Shown here one piece after another: positions 26,034-34,201 of a stretch of 37,807 nt of DNA. Position 1 is the stretch's first letter; every line of letters starts with the position of its first letter. The stretch spans positions 1 through 37,807 of the forward strand of contig NZ_JEMA01000363.1 of NCBI RefSeq assembly GCF_001589285.1, in the 5' to 3' direction. The notes below the pieces were generated by a model. It did not search any database and was not told the origin of the DNA. It saw only the letters and a program-made list of their open reading frames with translations. A program made the position numbers and the translations under genes. The DNA comes from Sorangium cellulosum (GTDB taxonomy: Bacteria; Myxococcota_A; Polyangia; Polyangiales; Polyangiaceae).

Positions 26034-28616
26034 TCAGGATCGCCCGCCGGTGGACTCCATCCACGCGAGCCACTCGTTCGCCTCGCGCAGGGCGTCCGCC
26101 GCGGCGACGAGCGCGCCGTCGCCGCCGAGCCGTGCCACGAGCGGCGCGAGCATCTCCACGCCTCCCCAGCCGCCCAGCGTCGACGCCAGCGTGACCGAGC
26201 CGGCGGCGTCGCCGAGGCTCCTGGCGAGCAGCCACGCCGCGTCATGGAGCGACATCCAGGCAGCGCAGCGGATCAAGCTCTCCAGCCCGTCCGTGTCCCC
26301 GCTGTCGCGGTACGCCGCGACGGCGCGGGCGGCGAGCGACGGCCGCGACGGCGCGGGGGCAGCGCAGCAGAGCGCCGCGAGGGCCGCGACGACCGCGTGC
26401 CCCGAGCCTCCGCGCTCGGCGATCTCGATCGCGGCGTCGAGCCCCAGCACCTCGATCGCCGGGGCCGCATGGTCGGCCACCAGCGCGGCGGCGACCCACG
26501 CCGGCCGGAGAGACGCCACCGCCTCGCGCGCCGCGCCGGTGAGCGGACGCCCGCGCTCCGTGGCGGCGGCGCGCAGCAGCGGGCTCGCGCCGTGGACCCC
26601 GCCGCCGCAGAGCTGTCCGACGACGTCGAGCGCGCGCGCCGTCTCGCCGAGCTCCGCCAGCCGCACGGCGAGCGCTGCGCCCATGCCGGTCATCGGGGCG
26701 TCCAGCAGCTTCAAGAGCTCGGGCAACCCGAGGAAGGGGGCCAGCGCCTCGGTGCATGAGGGGTAGTCGACCGGCTCGCCGTCCGCGCTCGCGCCGTCGA
26801 CGAAGGCGCCGAAGAGCGCCGACACGCCGCGGTCCCGCTCCTCGCCGGGCAGCGCTCGCACGAGCGGCGCCAGCGCGTTGGCGCGCGACCCGGAGGGGAG
26901 CGCCATCGCCGCGCGAAGCAGCGAGCGCGCCTGGCTGGCGTCCAGCCCGGGCGCCGCGGCGAGCTGCGCGAGCGCGTGGCCGGGTCGCGGGGTCGAGCGC
27001 GCGCGCTCGATGGCCTCCGCGACAAGCGCCTCGGCCTCGGACGGCGGGAGGAACCGGGCCGCCGTGAGCCACAGGGGCAGGCTGGGGCCTTGCTCGTCGC
27101 GCGACGTGGCCGATACCGCCCAGCGCGCGAACGTCGCCGCGTCGTCGCCCGAGCTGGCGCGCGCCGCCGCGAGCAGCGCCTGCGCGTCGCGCCATGGCTC
27201 GTTGCGCCATGCGGCCCCGCGCTGCCGCACGAAGGCGCGCGCCCTCGCGGCGATCTCCTCCCTGGATGGCTCCGAGGCGTGCGCCGAGAGCGCGAGGAGC
27301 GCGACGGCGAGCGCCCGCTCGGCGTCCCCGCGCGCCACGTCGCCGGGGCCGGCGTCTCCGGGCCCCCACGCGCGGAGCAGCGTCCCGAGCGCGCCTTGCG
27401 CGAGCGCGACGCGGACGAGGTCGGGCACCGGCGCGGCCAGGGCATCACCCGCGCCGGAGACCTCGAGCGGCGCGGCGGCCGAGCGCCGGAGGCGCCGCAG
27501 CTCGGCGCGGCGCGCGGCGAGGTCCTCGAGCGAGGACGGCCACGCCCAGCGCGGATCGCAGAGCGCGACGACATCCGCGTGCGGCACGCGCGGCGACGAC
27601 GCGCGCAGGTGATCGCCGGCGTACCGGCGGAGATAGGCGGCGGCGCGGCCCTCCGGGGGACGACCGCCCGCCCGGGCGCGCGCGCCCAGCAGCGCCCGGG
27701 CGGCCTCGACGAACCGCCGCTCGCAGAGGGCGGCGCCGTCCTGGCTCGCGGCCACCCAGGCCGCGCGCAGGGCCTCGTGCCGGAACCGGAGCGCGCTCCA
27801 CCGCTCGCCCCAGGCGAGCACCGGATCGATCACGGCGCGGTGCTCGCCGAGCGCGGCGGCGAGCTCGGCCTCGTCCGCGCCGAGGAGCGCCGCCGCGTCG
27901 CCGAGATCGAGCGGCGCGAACGCGCGCGCGACGGTCGACAGCAGCGCCCCCAGCCGCGCCGCCCCGCGCTCGCGGAGCGCGCCGGCCGCCGCCTCCACGG
28001 TCGCGCGCGGCCCCGGGCCGTCGATCGCCGCCCAGGCGAGCCGATCGCGCCAGGGGGCGTCGATCTCGTCCAGCCGGAAGCCGCTCAGAGGCACCCAGGC
28101 AGCGCTGTCCGTGCCAAGGGCGAGCCGCTCTGCCCACCGCTCGGCCGCCTCCCTGGGACCGGTGACAGAGACCAGCACGCGCGCGGAGGGGCCGAGCTCG
28201 CCGAGCACCGACAGCGCGCGATCCTCGGGCCAGTCGGCGCACGCGTCCGGCCCGACAAGACCGATGAGGAGCGCCGGCTCGCCCTGCTCGACGTCCCGGC
28301 TCGCGACCTCGTTCACGAGGAGCTCGCAGAGCCCCTGGCGATCCTCGGCGTGCGGCGCGTCGTCGGGCCACAGGCCGGCCGCGAGCCGCGCCAGCACGTC
28401 GTGCTCGAACGGCGCACCGGAACCCCGGCCCGCGCGGACGAGGACGCGCTGCGCGCCGGACCCATCGAGCGAGCCGAAGAAGCGGTCGATCACCGTGCTC
28501 TTGCCGGCGCCGGCCGGCCCGTACACGACGCAGGCGCCGGCGCGATCTCCGCGATGCCAGGCGCAGATCGCGTCGAAGGCTGCGGATTGGCTGCGCCCGA
28601 AGAAGCCGTGATCCAT
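26034..28616 (-). CDS. STAND-like P-loop NTPase with helical repeat C-terminus (860 aa)
   Basis: The N-terminus FFGRSQSAAFDAICAWHRG resembles the FxGRExEL start of STAND ATPases. The Walker A motif is GPAGAGKS (residues 33-40), with a degenerate Walker B at LLIGLVGPD and a winged-helix-like stretch around 200-300. The remaining 500 residues are Ala/Leu-rich helical repeats, probably HEAT- or TPR-like, which in this class sense a ligand or partner. The ATG at 28616 follows GGGAG by about 8 bases; a TTG 27 bases earlier overlaps the toxin gene stop as TTGA. It is thus in the same transcript as the RHS toxin gene and may sense or control it. No effector domain is visible. Confidence 0.75.
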   Translation of the reverse strand: MDHGFFGRSQSAAFDAICAWHRGDRAGACVVYGPAGAGKSTVIDRFFGSLDGSGAQRVLVRAGRGSGAPFEHDVLARLAAGLWPDDAPHAEDRQGLCELLVNEVASRDVEQGEPALLIGLVGPDACADWPEDRALSVLGELGPSARVLVSVTGPREAAERWAERLALGTDSAAWVPLSGFRLDEIDAPWRDRLAWAAIDGPGPRATVEAAAGALRERGAARLGALLSTVARAFAPLDLGDAAALLGADEAELAAALGEHRAVIDPVLAWGERWSALRFRHEALRAAWVAASQDGAALCERRFVEAARALLGARARAGGRPPEGRAAAYLRRYAGDHLRASSPRVPHADVVALCDPRWAWPSSLEDLAARRAELRRLRRSAAAPLEVSGAGDALAAPVPDLVRVALAQGALGTLLRAWGPGDAGPGDVARGDAERALAVALLALSAHASEPSREEIAARARAFVRQRGAAWRNEPWRDAQALLAAARASSGDDAATFARWAVSATSRDEQGPSLPLWLTAARFLPPSEAEALVAEAIERARSTPRPGHALAQLAAAPGLDASQARSLLRAAMALPSGSRANALAPLVRALPGEERDRGVSALFGAFVDGASADGEPVDYPSCTEALAPFLGLPELLKLLDAPMTGMGAALAVRLAELGETARALDVVGQLCGGGVHGASPLLRAAATERGRPLTGAAREAVASLRPAWVAAALVADHAAPAIEVLGLDAAIEIAERGGSGHAVVAALAALCCAAPAPSRPSLAARAVAAYRDSGDTDGLESLIRCAAWMSLHDAAWLLARSLGDAAGSVTLASTLGGWGGVEMLAPLVARLGGDGALVAAADALREANEWLAWMESTGGRS

Positions 28617-28639
28617 CGCCGTCTCCCGCTCCGTACCGC

Positions 28640-29989
28640 TCAATAGCCCCTGGGTTTGCGGTACGTGCCGTACTGCCCGCGCTTGCCCTTGGCGCCCACC
28701 ACCGCGTGGCCGATCTGGAGGTCCGCGATCATCTGGCCACAGGAGTCACAGGGGTCGACGCGCGGCCCCCCTTTCTCCTGGAACGTCTCGATCGAGACGT
28801 TCGGATCGTCGAACCTGGCCCTGAGCCGGCGGTTCGCCTCGGCATCGACCTCGTTCGGGGTCATCGGCTTGAACGGCTGCTTCTTGTTCCCTCTCGCCTT
28901 CGCGACCCTCTGCTCGTCCTGGATCTGCCCGGTGATGTCGTTCTTCATGCGCTGGAGTGCCTGCGTCTCGGCGCACGGTTTGTTGGTGAAGGTCTGCGGG
29001 ATCTGCCCGCCTCGCTCGGGCGGCTTCCCGCGGGCCTCGTCGATGTTGTAGCCCTCGGCGAGGACCGTGGCGGGATCCGTGCTGTTGTCGACGATGCGCG
29101 TGTAGACGAGCCCGTGAGGATCCCCGAAGAAGAACGGGCTGTTCCTGGCATACGCGAAGACGTTGAGGCCGCCGAGCAGCTCCAGCGGATCCGGCGAGAT
29201 GTACCGGCCCATCTGCGGGTCGTAGTACCGGTACCGGTTGTAGAAGAGCCCGGTCTCCGCGTCGGCGTATTGACCCAGGAACCGTATCGGCGTCGCAGCC
29301 GTCCCGCCCTCCTGCATCGCGGTGGCGCCCCACACCGTCCTTCCGAGCTCGCCGAGGACGCGGCCGCCGCCGTCGACCAGCCGCTCGGGGAAGCCGGCCA
29401 GGTCGTTCACGTAGTACACCCAGGCGCCCTCGCTCCGCTTGCCGCCCTGGTGAAGGATCTCTCGGTGTGCCAGCGGCTCGCCGCCGTCGAGGCCGTCCTC
29501 GGTCCACACGACAGCGCCGCTGCGGCGCAGCTGCACTTCCCAGGCGAACGTGTGCGTCCAGCCGTGGCCGAGGCCGACGTCCCGGTCGCGGCTCGACGTC
29601 GCGTAGGAGCGCGCGAGCTCGAGCGGCATCGGCCCGGGCAGCTCGAGGTCGACGACCGGCGTCGTGAAGACGCGCCCGGTGACGACATCGATGGGATCTC
29701 CGTGCGAGGCCGCGCCGCTGCGGCTGCCGCCGTGGTGCCGGGGGCAGCCGCCGCCGTCCTTGCCCGGCGTGCCGCAGGCGCTCTTGCCGCCGCCCTCGGC
29801 GTCCTTGCCGCCGTTCTTCCTGTCGGCGCCCTGCGCGTTCTTCGACCCCTTTCCGCCGCGCCCTCCGCTGCCTCCTCCGGCGCCCCCGCCGCCCATCACG
29901 AACACGCCGGGGTTCATGCCGGGGATCGCAGGGATGTTGGGCACCGGGCCGTGCGCGCCATGAGAGCACCTCCGCGCGCCAGCAGGCAT
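28640..29989 (-). CDS. Miniature RHS polymorphic toxin with deaminase-like C-terminal domain
   Basis: The 449-aa protein has a Gly-rich N-terminus (33-82), a DUF6531-like RHS start (GDPIDVVTGRVFTTPVVDLELPGPM without its usual long follow-on), and the RHS-associated core RFLGQYADAETGLFYNRYRYYDPQMGRYISPDPL at 236-268. A variable tip occupies 293-449. Normal RHS toxins have about a thousand residues of YD repeats between these parts; here about 80 remain. The tip carries Cys339-Ala-Glu341 and, 73 residues on, Pro-Cys414-x-x-Cys417, the zinc and proton-shuttle pattern of cytidine-deaminase-fold toxins, closest in style to the YwqJ group. A start at 29989 follows GAGGAGG; an ATG at 30031 has no site. 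No small immunity gene follows. Confidence 0.82.
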   Translation of the reverse strand: MPAGARRCSHGAHGPVPNIPAIPGMNPGVFVMGGGGAGGGSGGRGGKGSKNAQGADRKNGGKDAEGGGKSACGTPGKDGGGCPRHHGGSRSGAASHGDPIDVVTGRVFTTPVVDLELPGPMPLELARSYATSSRDRDVGLGHGWTHTFAWEVQLRRSGAVVWTEDGLDGGEPLAHREILHQGGKRSEGAWVYYVNDLAGFPERLVDGGGRVLGELGRTVWGATAMQEGGTAATPIRFLGQYADAETGLFYNRYRYYDPQMGRYISPDPLELLGGLNVFAYARNSPFFFGDPHGLVYTRIVDNSTDPATVLAEGYNIDEARGKPPERGGQIPQTFTNKPCAETQALQRMKNDITGQIQDEQRVAKARGNKKQPFKPMTPNEVDAEANRRLRARFDDPNVSIETFQEKGGPRVDPCDSCGQMIADLQIGHAVVGAKGKRGQYGTYRKPRGY

Positions 29990-30078
29990 CACGGCCTCCT
30001 CGCTGTCAAGCGCGCCCCGGGCGCGCGGCATCCGCAGATCACGCGGTGGTCAGCCGCTATCCCTTCGTCGCCGCCGGG

Positions 30079-30837
30079 CTAGGACCGACCGAACCTGAGC
30101 AGCAGCCCGAGCCAGCCCCTCGCCAGGTAGAGGAGGTTGATCAGCACGTAGATCCAGAAGAACACGTCGAGCCGGTCCGCGAGCGCGAACGCCCAGATGT
30201 GGCTCGGGTAGTGGTTCAGGAAGCGCAGGAACGTCGTCACGAGCCCCGCCGCCCGGGCGACGGGCGACCGGGGGCGCTCCTCGGTGGCGGTCTCGTAGTA
30301 CGCGGAGACCGACGTCTCCTTGCCGCTGATCTCCGGGCGACGGACGAAGTTCGTCAGCGAGATCGCCGAGGCGATCACCGCGACGCCGACGACGCCGGCG
30401 AGCAGGAACCGCGGGTCGCCGGCGGGCCAGAGCGCCGCGTCGAGACCGAGCCCGCCGCCGTGGAAGAGGCGGATCGAGAGGGCGCCCGAGAGGAGCACCG
30501 CCTTGAGCTCGTCCGTGAAGAAGTCGAAGAGGTGGCCCTCCTTCGACGCGAGCTGCTTGTGGCGCGCGAGCATCCCGTCGGCGCAGTCGAGCAGGTAGCT
30601 CAGCTCGAGCACCGCGATCGCGGCGAGGCCCCCCGCCGCCGTGGGCAGCGCGACGAGCAGCGCGGCCGCCACCACGAACACGGCGAGGTTGAGCAGCGTG
30701 ACCTGGTTCGGCGTGATCGCCGTCCGCGCGAGCAGCGCGACGACGCCGCCGGCGAGCGGGCGCATCAGGTACGTGTTGAAGAGCTGATCGTGCTTCTTCC
30801 GCGTGGCCAGGTAGATCTGCTTCGCTTCTCCGAGCAT
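30079..30837 (-). CDS. CDP-alcohol phosphatidyltransferase family membrane enzyme
   Basis: The 252-aa protein has the family signature D84-x2-D87-G-x2-A-R-x8-G101-x3-D105-x3-D109 (LDCADGMLARHKQLASKEGHLFDFFTD written in parts), which binds metal and the CDP-activated lipid. About six membrane helices surround it. It transfers a phosphatidyl or similar group from a CDP-alcohol to an acceptor alcohol at the inner membrane; which phospholipid or phosphoinositol it makes is not shown. The gene is separated from the RHS gene by 89 bp and is divergent from the ParA-type gene. The ATG has no obvious ribosome-binding site. Confidence 0.9.
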   Translation of the reverse strand: MLGEAKQIYLATRKKHDQLFNTYLMRPLAGGVVALLARTAITPNQVTLLNLAVFVVAAALLVALPTAAGGLAAIAVLELSYLLDCADGMLARHKQLASKEGHLFDFFTDELKAVLLSGALSIRLFHGGGLGLDAALWPAGDPRFLLAGVVGVAVIASAISLTNFVRRPEISGKETSVSAYYETATEERPRSPVARAAGLVTTFLRFLNHYPSHIWAFALADRLDVFFWIYVLINLLYLARGWLGLLLRFGRS

Positions 30838-31195
30838 GCGGGGCGCATCCTAGTACCGCGTCGCCCACGGACGAAACAGCGGCGGTGAACCGTCGCGATC
30901 CGTCGGAACCACCGGCACCTTGACGGGGTGGCCGCCGACCGCACCCCGTCGGAAGCGATGGACTCAGCCCAGGCCCAACCGCCTGGCCTCGAAGCTCGGG
31001 AGCGCGCGCCTGCCGAGCCGACACCTTGGGCTGCCGTGGTCGCCTGGGATGTAGCGCGTGGCGGCGCTGAGCCGGCCTGCCCCACGGGTGAGCTCTGCGT
31101 GCGAGGTGCGATCTCGGCCGCCTCGCTTCCCCAGGTTCTCCTGTTTTCCGCCGGAACTTCCGAGCGGTACGGCTGTGGCGTATGCTTCCACCGGC
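30838..31195. other. 358-bp divergent intergenic region with a -10-like TATGCT
   Basis: No gene is supported. TATGCT at 31181-31186 lies 9 bases before the ParA-type ATG, with TTCCGA 17 bases further upstream as a weak -35. No Shine-Dalgarno precedes that ATG, so a near-leaderless transcript is likely. A short palindrome TTCCG-C-CGGAA around 31146-31156 could be an operator. Confidence 0.4.
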
Positions 31196-32101
31196 ATGCC
31201 GGATCGGCCGAAGCAGAGCGTCCTCGCGGTGCAGAACATCAAGGGAGGGGTCGGCAAGACGACGATCGCCGTCAACTTGGCCGCGCTCCTCGCCGAAAGG
31301 CACCACCAGCGCGTCCTCCTGATCGACGCCGACCCGCAGTGCAACGCCAGCCTGTACCTGCTCAGCGACCAGCGCTTCGAGGCGAGGACGCGCGAGGACA
31401 AGGCGCGCCGGGAAGGCAACCTCCACGATCTGTTCCACGGTGACGTGCGGTACTTCGATGTGGTGAGCGGGAAGCCGCACGGCCCGCTCCGAAAGGTGAG
31501 CGACTACCTGGAGCCCGTCCGGACGTGCGCCGGCGGGGGCTCGCTCACCATCGTGTGCGGGAGCGCCAGGATGTTCGAGGTGCAGGAGATCGCGGCGGAG
31601 ATCGTCGTGTCGCGGATCAAGAAATGGCTGCCCAGGGCCGGCGATGCGTACGAGCACGTCATCATCGACTGCCCGCCGAGCATCAGCAGCGTCAGCCTGG
31701 CGGCGCTCAAGGCGGCGGACAAGATCCTGGTCCCCATGACGGCGGATCAGTTCTCCCTGCACGGGCTGCCGCTCCTGATGAAAGCGCTCAGGGAGTACAA
31801 GAAGGTCCTGGACATCAAGGCGAAGGTCGCCGGGGTCGTGCTGAGCATGTTCCCGCCATCCAGCGACGCCGTTCAACGAGCCAAGGCAGAGCGGTACGTG
31901 AAGGAGATCAGCGATCTGTGCGCAGCGCAGAAGCCCGCGGTTCGCTGCCTCTCCGCGGTGATCTCCAGGGATGAGGCTTACCGTGACTCGTTCGAGCGGA
32001 ACGAGCCGCTGCCGTTCTCCGGCGATCCGGACCACGTACGGCTCATCGACGAGCTTGAGGCGGTCGCGCTCGAGGTGGGCCTTCTCGGAGGTGCGCCGTG
32101 A
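31196..32101 (+). CDS. ParA/Soj-type deviant Walker ATPase, first gene of a three-gene operon
   Basis: The 301-aa protein has the deviant Walker A KGGVGKTT (residues 16-23), DADPQCN of motif A', and IIDCPPSISSVSLAALKAAD, which together define ParA/MinD-type ATPases that dimerise on ATP and bind DNA or membrane. Length is normal. No parB or parS-like repeat is near, so it is unlikely to segregate a replicon here. A GTG of the next gene overlaps its stop (GTGA at 32098-32101). Partner genes of unknown function in the same transcript suggest an accessory system in which this ATPase is the switch. Translation starts from ATG without a ribosome-binding site. Confidence 0.9.
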   Translation: MPDRPKQSVLAVQNIKGGVGKTTIAVNLAALLAERHHQRVLLIDADPQCNASLYLLSDQRFEARTREDKARREGNLHDLFHGDVRYFDVVSGKPHGPLRKVSDYLEPVRTCAGGGSLTIVCGSARMFEVQEIAAEIVVSRIKKWLPRAGDAYEHVIIDCPPSISSVSLAALKAADKILVPMTADQFSLHGLPLLMKALREYKKVLDIKAKVAGVVLSMFPPSSDAVQRAKAERYVKEISDLCAAQKPAVRCLSAVISRDEAYRDSFERNEPLPFSGDPDHVRLIDELEAVALEVGLLGGAP

Positions 32102-32853
32102 CGAGCCCTGAGCGTGCAGGCAGTGATGGGATACGGGCAGCGCGAGCGCTGCTGAGCCTGGTCGAGGAGCACTCCGCGGACGACTTCCAGGCCGCCGAGG
32201 CGATCCTCGGCGGGCAGAAGGAGCTGGCGCAGATCCTCCAGCTGCTCCGGAATGTCAAACGGCAGCAGAGTTCCACGGGCGAGGACCACGGGCCGGTCTC
32301 GATCGAGCGGTTGCGCGAAATTGTCAAAGACGAGCTGTTCAAGTTGGCCCACGACAATGCCGATGTCGAAAAGACGCTCCGTGGATTTCTCGACAAATCT
32401 GCGAACGTGCGGCCGGATTCCCCGATCAACGACGTCATCGAGCAAGCGCTCCGCAACCTAGATAACCTACGCCTCGCGCCTGCTGCGCGAGCGTTTACGA
32501 TCGCGGACCTGCTAAGGATCACGTCAGCGACTGCGGGGGCAGAGCATGAAAAAAGGATCGAGTTGATTCTGCGCAATCTCGCGATCTCAGCAATTGAAGA
32601 GAACGTGATCGTGCTGCCAACGTTGCACTCCATCGCGCAGCTCCGGACCATGTGGGCGCCGGTTCCGCTGCCCTACAAGGCTCAAGAATCGCGCCGGCAC
32701 CTCGCAGAGAGGCTCTTCAAGGACGTGGAGCGCCTCGCGCCCGCGAAGATCGGGGCCATCACGACCCGCTTGCTGTCCGAAGGGCTGCGCGGCCCTGCCG
32801 ACCGGGCGATCGCGGAGACACGCCGGAAAAACAAGAAGGCCCATGGCGAGTAA
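32098..32853 (+). CDS. Hypothetical helical protein of the ParA operon (251 aa)
   Basis: No family is recognised. The protein is predicted all-helical and charged, with possible coiled-coil stretches (QAAEAILGGQKELAQILQLL, IERLREIVKDELFKLAHDN) and a basic C-terminus (RRKNKKAHGE) that could bind nucleic acid. The GTG start overlaps the ParA-type stop by 4 bases and the end overlaps the third gene by 11 bases, so all three are coupled. Codon use is unlike its neighbours: codons ending in A or T such as CTA, GAT, AAA, ATT and AAT are common in the middle part. This points to acquisition by transfer. It may be the specific partner of the ATPase, in the role ParB or an adaptor plays elsewhere. Confidence 0.8.
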   Translation: MTSPERAGSDGIRAARALLSLVEEHSADDFQAAEAILGGQKELAQILQLLRNVKRQQSSTGEDHGPVSIERLREIVKDELFKLAHDNADVEKTLRGFLDKSANVRPDSPINDVIEQALRNLDNLRLAPAARAFTIADLLRITSATAGAEHEKRIELILRNLAISAIEENVIVLPTLHSIAQLRTMWAPVPLPYKAQESRRHLAERLFKDVERLAPAKIGAITTRLLSEGLRGPADRAIAETRRKNKKAHGE

Positions 32854-33724
32854 GCGACAGCGCCGCGAGTCACCCCGCGAGAGGCTGCTCGCGGAGGTCG
32901 GCCGGCAGGTCGAGCGCCGGCTCGGAGGCTCCGGATCCGAGCTCGCCGCCTCCCAGCAGACCCTCGCCTACCTGAACTGGCTCGCCTGGCACTGCAGCGG
33001 GTTCGCTACGGTCCCGGCGTTCTTGAGCGCGGCACGAGCGGACATCGTCGCCATCTTGCACGCAGGGGCGCTCGGGGTGGAGCGCACCGCCCATGTCCAC
33101 GCCCGGAGCCTCCTGGAGAACCTCGTCCGACACTGCTACTTCGACTCGCGCCCCTCCCTGTTCGTCGCGCGCTCCGTCCTCCCCGAGAAGGACGTGAGAG
33201 ACGTCTGGGCCGATCTGCGCGAGGAGATCCAGCGCCTTCCGCACTTCCAGCCCGCGCGCGGCGACGCCGCCGAAACGGGCTTTCTGTTCTCCGAGATCGA
33301 GAACGCGTACCAGCAGTCGAGCCGCTTCGTGCACGGCTCCACCGTGCGCTACCGGAGCCTCTACTGGAACATCCGCTCGATCGACCTCGATGCGGAGCGC
33401 GCCCGGGACCTCGATGTCTCCCTCCGACGCCTCGGCGAGGCCTGCCTGCTCCTCCTGGCGCTGTATCACCTCGGGCCTTACCTGCTCGTGTCGCAGCCCA
33501 TCCGGCGCTTCATGTTGCGTGACGCCATGGACGCCGGCGGGCGCGCCCGCTTTCTGCGCTGCATGGAGTCCGTTCCCGTGACCTGGGCGCAGCACCAGCG
33601 CGCTGCAGCGCTCCGCACCTGGCGGGAGCGGAAGCGCAAGCCTTTTCCGACGAGCGACGGCTTGCTCCTCGACAGGAAGGGGCTCACCCTGGTTGCGAGC
33701 CCAAGATCATCAACGAAGTCGTAG
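32843..33724 (+). CDS. DUF5677/HEPN-like protein, third gene of the ParA operon (293 aa)
   Basis: The core reads ILHAGALGVERTAHVHARSLLENLVRHCYF, then a variable part and SSRFVHGSTVRYRSLY. A helix with ARSLLE followed by an R-x2-H motif near a later helix is the style of DUF5677 proteins and of HEPN-type toxins, where Arg and His form an RNase site. The R-x2-H spacing is shorter than the classical R-x4-6-H, so activity is uncertain. No signal peptide is present. The start overlaps the previous gene by 11 bases. As the last gene of the operon it is a plausible effector. The protein could also be a non-catalytic HEPN relative. Confidence 0.65.
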   Translation: MASKRQRRESPRERLLAEVGRQVERRLGGSGSELAASQQTLAYLNWLAWHCSGFATVPAFLSAARADIVAILHAGALGVERTAHVHARSLLENLVRHCYFDSRPSLFVARSVLPEKDVRDVWADLREEIQRLPHFQPARGDAAETGFLFSEIENAYQQSSRFVHGSTVRYRSLYWNIRSIDLDAERARDLDVSLRRLGEACLLLLALYHLGPYLLVSQPIRRFMLRDAMDAGGRARFLRCMESVPVTWAQHQRAAALRTWRERKRKPFPTSDGLLLDRKGLTLVASPRSSTKS

Positions 33725-34125
33725 GCTTCTGCTCTCAGCCCTGGCCGACGCTGAGCGCGACCAGCAGCACCCTCCGGCCGCCGTCGAGCAGGGAACGGCG
33801 GCCCTCCTCCGACCTCCCGCCGCGCCGCGTCTCGACGTGCGCGGGTCCACGTGGGGCTGCTCCGGTACCCGTCCCGCGCCGCGGCGGCTTCGCGCGCGCT
33901 CGTGCCGCACGCCTGAAATCCTGCCGGCGCTAGGGGCGCCGCCTCGCGGTGGGACACACGCCGTACAGGCCTGTTTCCTCCGCGCTTCGTGTCGGTGGCG
34001 CAGAGCCCGCCCGCTGACGCCCGCTCCCGTTGTGATCGCTGAAGCCTGCGAGGCCCTGGCGCGAGCCGCTGAGCGGCTTCCCTCGTGCGACGAGAACGTT
34101 TATCACAGTTCCTCATTCATTGAGC
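33725..34125. other. Intergenic stretch after the ParA operon
   Basis: A weak hairpin (CTCAGC/GCTGAG, 33734-33755, 10-base loop) could end the operon transcript. No frame shows the strong third-position G/C of real genes. The AT-rich part at about 34097-34122 is a likely promoter zone for the peptidase gene. The gene-free region as a whole spans 33725-34201. Confidence 0.5.
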
Positions 34126-34141
34126 CGTTCCCCCGGGAACG
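34126..34141. promoter_or_regulatory. 16-bp palindrome upstream of the M36 peptidase gene, candidate operator
   Basis: CGTTCCC-CC-GGGAACG is a perfect palindrome 60 bp before the start codon and immediately after an AT-rich, promoter-like stretch. GTTCCC/GGGAAC arms also occur in the inverted repeat at 548-599. It may be a repressor site or the stem of a leader hairpin. Confidence 0.4.
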
Positions 34142-34170
34142 AAGCAATCCGGCGGCATCCCCGCTGTTCG

Positions 34171-34190
34171 GTTGCGCACGGTTGCGCACG
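34171..34190 (+). repeat. 10-bp tandem duplication before the peptidase ribosome-binding site
   Basis: GTTGCGCACG occurs twice in direct succession, ending at the GGAG that serves the peptidase start. Gain or loss of a copy would change the leader length. Confidence 0.7.
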
Positions 34191-34201
34191 GAGAAGATCG
34201 G

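Noticed and set aside
25614..26766. Plus-strand frames across the 85-bp repeats, apparently encoding repeated PPSRGGGGMSRRAGAGSGG-like units
   Set aside because: Unit lengths of 84 and 85 bp break the frame, all six frames are open because of composition, and there is no ribosome-binding site.
31196..32101. Plasmid or chromosome partition locus
   Set aside because: No ParB-like protein, no parS-like inverted repeats and no replication gene are adjacent; the second and third genes do not look like ParB.
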